Assembly: GCF_000485595.1 (NCBI RefSeq)
Contig: NW_014577490.1
Coordinates: 14,291-42,921 of the forward strand
Direction: 5' to 3'
DNA: 28,631 nt
Source of the DNA: Priapulus caudatus
Taxonomy: Eukaryota; Priapulida; Priapulimorpha; Priapulimorphida; Priapulidae
Of the stretch, positions 1 to 10,958 are shown in pieces. The notes beneath the pieces are model-generated. The model was not told where the DNA came from. It saw nothing but the letters and a program-made list of their open reading frames with translations, and ran no database searches. The translations under genes were made by a program, and so were the position numbers. Position 1 is the first letter of the stretch, and every line of letters begins with the position of its first letter.

Positions 1-62
<62 letters not shown>
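1..62. repeat. (CA)n microsatellite
   Basis: This is a perfect CA dinucleotide run that starts at the window edge, so its full length is unknown. It is followed by a degenerate alternating purine-pyrimidine stretch (cgcacgcgtgcgcgtg) to about 112, which could adopt Z-DNA. Confidence 0.99.
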
Positions 63-66
<4 letters not shown>

Positions 67-390
67 CGGACGTGCAAACGCGGGTATGGTTGCACGCACG
101 CGTGCGCGTGTAGTATAGGCGTAAATTCTCATTTTGTGCCTCGGGGGGGGGGGTAAATTTAAGCTGAATTAAGGCCATTCGGTTGGCAAATTTTTCACCG
201 TGTTCTTGACGCCGTGGGCGATGCCATCCGCGAGAGGGAGTAAAGAATAAGTGATTACTTTTATTCACTGTTGATGTTACTGCCTGACACAGCAGATGAA
301 AGGTCAGCATAAAGAACCGGCTACTATTTATTATTATTATTAAATCTTTATTGCATGTAATTCAACTACAAATACAGTCATGTACTGAAG

Positions 391-472
391 ACATCCGGGT
401 ACCCTGGGTCTGGCTTGCTCTACATTGAGACAGTCTCAGTGTAGAGCACGCCAGATCCAGGGTACCCGGATA
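391..472. mobile_element. 82-bp palindromic mini-insertion with direct-repeat flanks
   Basis: The two arms, 393-431 and 433-471, are inverted copies with about three mismatches. Both start ATCCGGGTACCCTGG and meet with almost no loop. The unit is flanked by the 9-bp direct repeat GTACTGAAG at 382-390 and 473-481. That combination looks like a small foldback transposon with target-site duplication. No coding capacity. Confidence 0.7.
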
Positions 473-562
473 GTACTGAAGGCAGTCTTTTTCATGGAGA
501 AAAAATCTGATAAATGAAATAGTGTTGAGCAGTAAAAATAATAACATTTCTGAGTGATACAG

Positions 563-1423
563 TACATTGTGTGATATGTAGTTCTGGGTGATACATGTTA
601 CATCAAAGCTTTACATATTGTTACAGGACTATGACATGAATCTACGTGAATGACAATATGAAACGACTATTGTGTACGTCGGTAATCGGCGAGCTGTAGC
701 GGCTGTTTAATCTGCTGTCGGCACTCGTGTAAAACGACTATTTTTACTTTATATATAAATCTAAAGTATATATGACTCTAAAAAGCTAAAACTACTTGTC
801 ACAGATTGTCCTTAAAAAAAAAGCGTCCTTGAAATGTCATTGAAAAATAATTAACACTTTTGTGGGCACCATATGTGACCGATTTCAAGCTTATTAGTGA
901 TACGTGGGCAGGGGACATCATAGGCATTTTTTCTTGTCATGCTACTGTGACCCGTAATATATTTACTCTCGCTGTTAAATGTCACAATTTCAATTTCATA
1001 ATTGGACACGTGCTAACACTGATCTACCGCTATGTTACAGGTAATTATGGTACGACTAGCGAAAGATTCAGATTCAGAGATCTTTCACGTCAAACTGCTG
1101 CCGGCAATGCGCTCTCTGAATTAAACGCATAGTTTCAAGTAAATACTATTTCATTAATCGGCTGGACATGCAGCTGCATATGTCACGTAAGATAAATACC
1201 ACTATACATAGTCTGATTTAAAATTTTATTATTGTCACGTGAGCAAGATTCAGACTTGTTATTTATACCAAGCTACTGCAATCAGTATTTGCTCTTTTAA
1301 AACTAATAATAACAAAATGCCATTTTAAAGAGGACTTTCCGGTTATTTTTCATACTCTCTGACATCACTATTAACTTTAATAGAAAACACGTCAAAGTGT
1401 TCATGTTCAAGGGTGCGCGCATA
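563..1423. other. Non-coding stretch, no recognised feature
   Basis: AT-rich DNA with a run of eight or nine A near 813. A 90-codon open frame exists on the plus strand (860-1132), but it has no recognisable family, splice context or neighbour support and is not called. Confidence 0.6.
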
Positions 1424-1461
1424 TGTATGTATGTATGTATGTACGTACGTACATATGTATG
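1424..1461. repeat. (GTAT)n / GTAC palindromic microsatellite
   Basis: A run of ATGT repeats passes into ACGT and back (catatgtatg ... gtacgtacgt ... acatatg), giving a near-perfect palindrome that could extrude as a cruciform. Confidence 0.9.
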
Positions 1462-2281
1462 CAGGGAATATCTCATTATGATTAAAGAAACACCATTCTG
1501 ATTTGCATAACAACTACTTTCTATTATCCTTCAGCAATCACTTGAATTCAATTAATGTTCTCGTGCTGTAGCTCTGATAACGTAACACTGATATGACGTT
1601 TTCCGATATTACATGCCAAAATCAGCCACCGTATACTATATACATTCCTTATTCGAATATATTTGAATGATAAGTGGGAGTTTTCTGGCTGGAATGAGTA
1701 AATCCTCCAATACATTAGCGGCGTATTTTAGACCGCTATTACCTATTAAGGAGAAAAATAACTTCATAATAGAAGTAGTATCACAATAATCAGTTGAAGC
1801 CTCGACTGATAATTATCTATACTTATTTGATATAATAAATAGAAGATCACAAATATATACGAATTTGATTTAAGAACACCCACACACGCACACATACTCC
1901 GACTGTTCGCCAAAGAAATTAAAACATATCACGGCGCATAACACGAGAGACAACACGAAACAAACATATCACAATTTGGATTTGACCAAATCAAATGGTT
2001 ACACTGTAAAATAAAGCAACAGAAATCAAAACAAACAAACAACGAGGTATGTGGCGAGCAGAAGACTGCACCACGCTCGCTAAAAACCGGCCACAATATT
2101 TCTACAAACATTCACTAAATATAAAGTGAAGTGAACACGCACGAGTCACCTTTGCATTTACTCGTCCTTTGCATCACTGACATCGACGCCCTTCTCCAGA
2201 ATCGCACACGAACTCGAGTGAACAAACTGGCAAACGAAAATATACTAATACATGTACCACGAACATATATATATAGGTATA

Positions 2282-2453
2282 CAGTGGTGCCCACTTTATC
2301 GGGCCTCGGATAAACGGTCGCACCGCTTAAACGACATGTTTTAAAAGAACAATCCTTGCGCGCGTTGTCGTGTTCACCGCTTAAACGGGACCACCGTTTA
2401 ATCGGGACATTTTTCATGCTTCCCGGCCTGTCCAGATAAAGCGGGAACCACTG
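2282..2453. mobile_element. pogo/Tigger-like MITE
   Basis: A 172-bp element with inverted termini: CAGTGGTGCCCACTTTATC on the left and, reading inwards from the right, CAGTGGTTCCCGCTTTATC. Internal copies of the theme (CCGCTTAAACG, CCGTTTAATCGGGACA) are typical of Tigger/pogo ends. TA precedes the left end (2280-2281); the right flank is CA, so the TA duplication is imperfect. No transposase. Confidence 0.7.
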
Positions 2454-3614
2454 CATTCACGGCGTTGTCATAGAAACACGTATACATCAGCACACACGTT
2501 CCGTGCTATTACATCTTAACAGCTAGCCACTCGGCTCGTCTTTCTGCCCACTCTCGTGGAACGAACGATATCCTTATACGCACTATTAACGCCGAAAATG
2601 GAAGCAATCAGCAAATAGTGAACAGTCAACATTAAAAGATTCCGAATAAGCTCTAGAACGGCTAAAGGCATGTTAAACAGCTCTCTAAACTCTATATTCG
2701 CAGACAACACATCGCATCAAGCATCACACTAACCTACTATAGTAGCACACAACATAGAGCTCTCCGGCAGAAGGCACAATGAGATACACGAGTTCACGAC
2801 GAAAACTGCATATAGACGGCGCGTTTTAACTGCTATATTTTCTTAAAGCTCTCGTTCACTGAGCAGTATATATAATAACCAGTTATTACACCCCATCCTC
2901 CATTCATTATATACAGCTTAGTGGTCTACATAGTTCTACCATTGTAGCCGCCCTCCGCTTCCGTCACAGGTTTCTGCAGCGGGATAGAAGGGGTTACACT
3001 GGTGGAGCTAGTTTCTACACAGCTATATGTGTTATGCTAATATTAGAGTAATGCCCTAGACATCCGATATACGTGTGTATATACAGGATAACTATGAATA
3101 ATGTTAGCACACCAGGCCGGTGGTCGCAGGTTATGGTGTAGCGGGGGCTTAAAATCGTGGGCTCGGCCATCTTCATAAAACTGAATTTCAGGCAGTCGCA
3201 TAACAATAAGAATACTCCATCATTTACTGGAGATAAGAAACAACATAATCTTCTGCGCGGGATGTAACCCGCAGGGCTCACTTGATGGCAAAACCCAGGC
3301 TTTACAAGAAAATTAAATTTTACAAAGAACCAGATTTTAAGGGAAATGCTTCTCCGCTTTAGCCCCCCTAAATCTTTAGTAAATAAAACATGAAGAAGAG
3401 ATTTTGACATATTTGTGCGAAATAGCGTTCCCCGGCATTTAAAAGCACACATTTGAATAACACGACAGACAATATTGCACAAATATATATCACACTGCCA
3501 CATAAATTTTTATGTGGACATAATTATATCTATATTTATATATTATATATTAGGATTTGTTTTCAGAATATACGTAATAGAGAGTACGATGCAATGACAT
3601 CAAGTGCTGTAATC

Positions 3615-3617
<3 letters not shown>
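2454..3617. other. Non-coding stretch downstream of SIDT, no recognised gene
   Basis: A 162-codon open frame on the minus strand (3015-3503) has no recognisable domain, is Cys/Phe/Ile-rich and runs into AT repeats. I treat it as chance. Nothing else is supported here. Confidence 0.5.

Positions 3618-3674
<57 letters not shown>
3618..3674. repeat. (AT)n microsatellite
   Basis: A perfect AT run of about 57 bp. A second run lies at about 3870-3902, with others at 7073-7101, 10925-10957 and 16140-16157. Confidence 0.97.
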
Positions 3675-3676
<2 letters not shown>

Positions 3677-3866
3677 AGATATCGATGACAAATAGTTTAA
3701 TACGAGCAGCAGGCAGGCAATATTGCACGGGCCAGGCGCTGACGCACGTCGCCGCACAGTCTATAGATATGTAGTTGAAACGGTATATTATTGGTAGTTA
3801 TGAAGCCACCAATAACAGGTACAGAACAGGTTTTGATACGTGTTACATTCCCACTGCACCTTAAGC

Positions 3867-3869
<3 letters not shown>

Positions 3870-3903
<34 letters not shown>
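3870..3903. repeat. (AT)n microsatellite
   Basis: A perfect alternating AT tract. Between here and 4950 I see no gene. One CTCF-like core lies at 4370-4378. Confidence 0.95.
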
Positions 3904-4369
3904 CTATATACATATATTCGCTGTGTGTGGAGTCCAAGAGAAAACTTACACACACACGTTGTGTTCAGCAGAGCCACATTGATTCGCATGTTTTACAAGG
4001 GCATAGTCCTACTATTAGCAAGCTCTGTTGTTAACCACTCATCCTAGCAGCAGGACCCATCTCACGTTAACCACTACGACACACGTACATTACAAAGGTT
4101 GACTTGGAACAGAGCGGTAAGAGATGGCAACACGGCTACATGGAAGACCTGTTTTGAATATGACTGCATCGGTTACTAACGACCTGCTAGCACGCTTCCC
4201 CCACGTTCCAACTCCGGCCTCTCCGACCGGGCAGAAATCGACAAGCTTGCAATGACACCAACGACGCACTGCGCAAATCTCTCGATATCTTCAGGTGAAA
4301 TCAAAAGCCATTGAGCAGAGCGTACGTCAAAAACATGGCTTGAGGTTCACGGGGCCAAGCAGGCACGTA

Positions 4370-4378
4370 GCGCCACCT
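4370..4378 (-). promoter_or_regulatory. AGGTGGCGC, CTCF-like core downstream of gene
   Basis: The minus strand reads CCAGGTGGCGCTA, a good match to the short CTCF core. It lies about 950 bp beyond the SIDT stop codon. Confidence 0.35.
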
Positions 4379-4950
4379 GGAGTGACTCCCTTGACTTCGT
4401 TTAGACTCACGAAATCTTCTCACGTTCGACCTCACGGCAACAGGAACGCACAGAAATGCGTTTGTTTAAACACCGACTTGCCTAACAGTTGTCTGCTTTG
4501 CTTAGCGTGAACGCATTTTGTCTAGGTGCTACTGTCCATTCACCGGATGGCATATGCAAACCACATCACCTACAGTCATCAAGCACACAAACGATACATT
4601 CAACACGAAATTTAGCTGGCCACTTTCACCTAGTAGCTGAGCCTCACAGCTATGTAGCATCTGAGTATACTTCCTTCGCGACTGTACAATGATTATGCTT
4701 GTGTTGCTGGTGTAATTTAAAATACATATATCTCCAGCACAGGGAATGTGTATGGGATGAGCAACCAAGTAAAAGCACAACTACTACCGAGGCCACTTAA
4801 CGACACGTACGCTGTCACTTGGCAGTGGGCTCTGGCAAATCATTTACAACATATTACACATTAAAATTGCACTAGCACAGAATTTGCTATATATGGACTC
4901 GTAGTAGACGACAGTTGGATTCATTACACTGCCTGTAGCTTAGTCCTTTC

Positions 4951-5270
4951 TGTAGCGTACACTGTATGTAGTTACACTGTGTGTAGTTTACACTGTATGT
5001 AGTTACACTATGTGTAGTTTACACTGTATGTAGTTACACTATGTGTAGTTTACACTGTATGTAGTTACACTATGACTATGTGTAGTTTACACTGTATGTA
5101 GTTACACTATGTGTAGTTTACACTGTATGTAGTTACACTATGTGTAGTTTACACTGTATGTAGTTACACTGTATGTACTTACACTGTGTATAATTACACT
5201 GTATGTACTTACACTGTGTATAATTACACTGTATATAGTTACATTATATGTAGTTTACACTATGTGTAGT
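4951..5270. repeat. 31-bp minisatellite just 3' of the SIDT stop codon
   Basis: A tandem array whose main unit is 31 bp, made of two similar halves (TGTAGTTACACTATG and TGTAGTTTACACTGTA). About five full units are followed by shorter degenerate ones with TGTACTTACACTGTATAAT. It ends about 50 bp from the stop codon, so it probably lies in the 3' UTR or just beyond it. Confidence 0.95.
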
Positions 5271-5323
5271 GTCAAAGTAATATTTTGAATCCTGAAGATC
5301 CAGACTTAGATAAACCAACCCAC

Positions 5324-5386
5324 TTAAAAGACTGGAATCTTGTCTCGCGGTGTTTCCAAAAGATCATCGTCTAAAGTCAAGAGGAT
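5324..5386 (-). CDS. SIDT: SIDT terminal exon s with stop codon
   Basis: The coding part is 63 bp, 20 codons plus [23 protein letters not shown]. It aligns with the vertebrate SIDT C-terminus [20 protein letters not shown], so the C-terminus is complete. The acceptor is TCTACATTTCAG. It joins exon r in phase 0. The exon is too short to be found by ORF length. I see no AATAAA or ATTAAA on the minus strand between 4700 and 5323, so the poly(A) site is not placed. Confidence 0.95.
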   Translation of the reverse strand: MLLTLDDDLLETPRDKIPVF

Positions 5387-7070
5387 CTGAAATGTAGAAA
5401 CACTCTTTATTAATTCAATCGATTGTCAGCCAATGTGAGGAACAGAATTATAGGTAAAAGCACATAGTATAACAAGTGATACAGTTAAAGAATCCAAACT
5501 GAATATTTGAAATATAGGCAACACATTCCATCAGCAAAACCTTAGCCTTAACATAACACATAAATATTGATGACCTTTTTTGCATTCAATGCAGAAAGCT
5601 CACACATTGCTACCAGTCACGCAACATTGATATACATACCATACATCACATACGCCTCGATGATACGCGTATAAAAACAAAATTACTTGACGAAACTGAC
5701 CATGGCAAACATTTTCGCCTTCAACGCCACCTACCATGAAAGAGAAGAACATGCTTGTGGCAGACAGGAAGTGCCAGACGTCGTGTTCGTCGTAGAATTC
5801 CAGAATCATGCAGTCGCGGTTCCCTTCCCTCGACTTGGCCGCTGTAAGCTGCAGAGGTAAAACACAGGTGGCTCGCAGATTTATTAAGTGCATGCGTGAA
5901 ATGGGTGTGGGGGATCAGTGGAAGGCGCTGTGCGATATATAAATGTATGCTACACACGTATACCTTGTCAAATGTCAAATAAATATACTTTAGCAAGATT
6001 GTGAGCAAACATATCAGAGCAAAGTTTAATTAATTTTACGTTACATTTTGTGTGTGTGTACATTTTGCCTTGTGTTTGAAAACAACAACAGCTTGAAAGT
6101 CTGATATGATCTTACCTCCCAGGTAGACAGTTTTGACAGGAAGAAGTAAAGAGCACAGCCCCACACTATTGTCGCCAAGCATATGAAGAAGAGAGCCAAT
6201 TTTAGAATTCTTTCGCCTGACCGCAACTGAAATTAAATATACACCGTGTGTTAGTGAATATTCTCAACAATACCACGTATGAAATACATAACCAAAGTGC
6301 GAAATTAACGGGAGTCCGGCGTCAAATACTCCCCGATTTACTGTCGGAATCCCTGATTTGACATATGCAGGAGTCCGTGTGACTCCCTGAAAATTCTGCC
6401 ATACTAACTAGTTCGTTCCATAGCACGGCCTCGCAGAATTACTGTATTTGTTCAGCTAATGTCCAAAGAAAATTTGGCAGACGTGCAACTGCATGAATTC
6501 TCAAAATAAGCACATGCGTTATTGTTAATATCATTAATTTTGAACTTCAGACTGCGGACTCCCTCATTTTGCTGCGGACTCCCTCTTTTTGAGGGTAGGG
6601 GACTCCCTTGTTCAAAAGTTAATTTCTACCCCTGCATAACACACACACGAAATCACACAATCACACTTACATACAACTATGTCTTTCGGTGGAAAATCTT
6701 ACCTTCATGATGATGTAGAAGAGCACATACATAAGAAGGTTGACAATAAATATCGACAACAAATACGAGTCAAAGTCCTTGGGACGTGTCAAGACACCAT
6801 ATAGAGCCCTGAAATAAACACAAGAGCACCTTTAGCAATTCTCCTCACTATCTTTATTTTAGATAATTACTGCACTGATTGTTTAAAATCTGCTAGTTAG
6901 ATGTATTTGTAGAGGATGGCAAATTCTATAGTCCTGAACTAATTCAGAATTCTAGGGTACACAGTAGGGTTGCAACGGGTATAAGATTTTTACAGTACAA
7001 TTAACACAGTTCCTTTAGTGAATTTAAATTTTTTTTTTCTATTTAAAAAATAAAAATAAATTACACACCC

Positions 7071-7102
<32 letters not shown>

Positions 7103-10100
7103 CTAACTCATTTATAAAATTTGCATATAGGCTTTCAACTACAAGAAAAATGTTTAAATTGATTTCTCATATTTACACTGCCATAATTAACACCATTTTT
7201 ATGTCGATATATATCGATATGGCATGCCTAAAAACAAACACGCAATACATGTCTAACATAATTTTGCCATCACCTAACAAGCTCTATTCTAGCAATAAAG
7301 TAAGGCGTCGGTGAGTTATAGGCACAGCTGGCCCTACGCCGAGCTCACACGCGAGCGAAAATTACTCACAATGAAAGATTGATGAGACATCCAACGATGA
7401 GCAGCACCATACGATCCTGCAACACAATCCACCGATGATTACCAAACCTTTGCGGCGCTTCCCCAGCTTACTTTACTAGCAGTCGTATCGTCATGGATAC
7501 GCATAAATCAATTGTCACCCCTCCCCCCCACCACACACACACACACGCACCACCACCACCCCCGGAAACGTTTGCGCCACAATTGTTATTCCATCGGTCG
7601 TAAACGCCACTCAAACTACAGATGTAGTCACGCACGCAATTCGTCATTGTATTAGCTGAGTAACGCGCTAGCCGAGCGATTGCTGCTAGGGGTGGGACGA
7701 TATGGGTAGCTCACGATACGATCCGTATCACGATACGATATATCGTGACACTTTCAGTGGAATCTATACCTAGCGAATTACACACTTAACCTGTACTTGG
7801 GCAATCACATGAATGCTTACAAATCAGTATCGTGGAGTGCTTTGTGGAATGTACTGAAAATCAAATCAAGCTTCTTTTGTTTTCCGATAAACCTATGCTA
7901 CAAAATGATATATGTTATGGATTATATCAATGGATTACATTCACAATGGATTATATTCAGTAGAGTATCGATACGCGTATCGCGAATAGTCAAACGTATC
8001 TATATGCATATCGCCGTGGCTTATATCATGATATGTCGATATACTGATGAATCGTCCGACCCCTAGTCGCTGCTAGAGGACGTGGGGGTCGATTCACGCA
8101 GAGGCAATCGCGAGGCGTGGCGAGACGTACCATGTACATCGGGCGAGATGGCGTCTGCATTTCGTTCTTCAGCTGAAGGTAGACTCGCTGGAAGATTCCA
8201 GTGTCTGAAACGGTGCGCCACGCATACGCATTACTGATTGGCACATGGACATAGACATGGACACAGACACACGTGGAAAGACATAGACACAGACCCAGGC
8301 ATGGACACAGCTACTGTCGTAAGAATCTTGATCGTGAAAAAAATCAATATACAAAGCGCACTTCGATTTTTAGTGTTGCTCATCATTAAAGATTCCATGA
8401 ACAGGGTGTTTTCTATTATTGTGGCTTTATATTTTATATTCAAACGGGCCGCACCGGTCGACAGACTGCAACACGCAAAAGGAAAAACACTATTATTACA
8501 AGCAACAGAAACATCATCTGACTAACTAGCTGGCTAGCTATTACTCAATCATGACTGCCTAATGGGAAACACGTAAATTGCAAAAAAATCACATAAATCT
8601 AATTATGGATGCATGACTCACCGAGCTTCCAGCGTCCCATGTAGTAGATCTGTGTGGATAGTCCCAGCATGGCCATGACGTGCACGATGAAGAACAAAGC
8701 CCAGAACCACACCTTGCTGTAGACCTGCACAACGAATTACACGTGTTGTAATCACACCACAACTCACTAGTACAGGTCACAGAAACAAAAATTAGTCTTA
8801 ACGTGTCTTATCGTTAAATTTTTCTCGTAGACCAGACCTCTTAAAACTCGTAGCTTTACCATGTGTTTGTCAACGGTCTGTTAAAAAAGTAAATGTTAAG
8901 ACTAATCTCAGGGCTAATTTTGTTTTGATAATGGGCCTCAGGATATCCCTGATGGAACATTACGTAATACAATTAATATTTAAAAACTTACGTAAAACTT
9001 AATTATGATATAATTAACCTAAATGACTTTTCCCAGTGTGCACTATAAATTTAAGGGATTTCTTATTTAGGCTTTGTTATGTAAAGTACTAAAACTCACT
9101 TATCAGGCAGGCCAATGGTCGTACTTGTGATTTGTTGAATACAATTGTGAGGATTTAGGAAAGATTTACTACAACGCTAAGTTGATAGTATAAAATTTTT
9201 TAACGTGAATCACGTCGAGAATCACAACTGGCCATCAAAAAATGTTTTGCACTCTTTGCTCTTCACTGTTTTCCACAAGTTTATGGTCATTTCAAGCCTC
9301 AGGGTGCAACCCACCGGCACCCGCACACAGACAAAACGACGCAACAACGCAATCACGCAATTACGGCAACAAAAATTTCAAATCCATTTACGGCATCACT
9401 ATCCCGTTTACAGCGCGCACCGTACCACCCCCGTACACGCACCGATGCTTATTCCCCGACGCCGACACCGAAATCATTACCGATTCCTACACTCCCGCGA
9501 TGCACGTAATTTCCATATACAGCCCCGCAGAGTAAATCAACACTATAAAGGAGGGCTCTGCCCGCGGCGGCGGAGGACGGAGCGGAGGGAGGTATACTTA
9601 CGACTCCAAGAACTGCGAGGAAGATGATGACTGCAAACGCTGCGAATGCGGCGTAGGCGTTGGCGTTGATGTCGGGGTGGCGACTCTGGTAGATCTTCAG
9701 CATGCACAGTCCGGCGATTATGTACATGAACGAGGTGTCTGCAAAACGCCCCGCGCGCGCACGCACGTTTTACGACTCGCGCAGTGCAAACAGACGCACA
9801 ATGCGCATCGCGTACAACGGAGGACGGTGGGCATAGAAATACACAGCGGGGAAGGGTTTAATGTGAAAATGTACAGTGAGGGTAGTAGTACATACATACA
9901 TGCATACATATGCAGACATGCATGCACACACTCACGCACGCACACAAACATAACATACAGTCGAAACTTGTTGGCACTAACATAAACACAAACTACAGTA
10001 ATACCAAAAAAAATAATTCAAAAAAAAATCGTCGAAGACCGACAGGGCGCTTACACCAACCACACCTACTATGCAAACGAATCTCTCCGCTTCTCGCGCA

Positions 10101-10920
10101 TGCACATACATGTACAGTTTGTACACACACATATATATTATTATTCAACGAGGAAACGTAAGCTGCTAGGAACTAGGGGTAGGGTTTTCGAGCTAATTTA
10201 GGTTATGAATTGCGCTACGCAGTAAAAAGGTGTCATGGTTTCAATGGGTGCGCTATTTTAGAACATTATATTTATTAAAAAATGTTTTAAGAACTAACCG
10301 ACTACAGTTTGATTAGAAATGACGGTGGCGGTCACTTCAGAGCGCACGATCTGAGAAGTGTGCGGCGAGAAACCATAGTGTCCGACACCAAGGCTACAGA
10401 CGCGAGGGTATTTCTTTATGTTGTTTAGGTCAAATTTTAAAGAGCTAAAAGATTGTAATATCTATCGAAGCTACATATCAGTTTCAGTTATAATTTATGG
10501 ATAAATTTGGGTCCACTAAAAATGAATATCGCGTCGTTAACATAGGCCTTTATGTGTATCAATATAATTGCATTCTTTTTTTGTGGATTAGTCCCTCGTT
10601 CATTTACCCTGCAAAATGACTACAAGTGCGCAAATACCAACTATTCAAGGCGTGGAACAGCTGACGGTCGCGGAGTGGTCATGGCGGCGCGTTCAAATTT
10701 CGTAATGCGTTGATGTGTAAATATTAATCTAGTATCTGGTGACAAAATAACATGGTGGGTATAGAGCGATTTGTTTAATAGCAGTAAGTCAGTTGTATTG
10801 TCTATGTAAATATACTAGAGCTACTGTCCCTTTAGATAATTATATATCTTTCCTCTAAATATCTTATATATATATCTCTCTATAAATAATACATCTCTAT
10901 ATTATTATTATATATCTTTC

Positions 10921-10958
<38 letters not shown>

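Noticed and set aside
860-1132. 90-codon plus-strand frame
   Set aside because: No family, promoter or splice evidence; consistent with chance length.
3015-3503. 162-codon minus-strand frame
   Set aside because: No recognisable family; composition like translated AT-rich intergenic DNA.
4951-5270. CRISPR-like regular repeats
   Set aside because: Contiguous tandem units with no unique spacers, in a eukaryotic gene context; a minisatellite.
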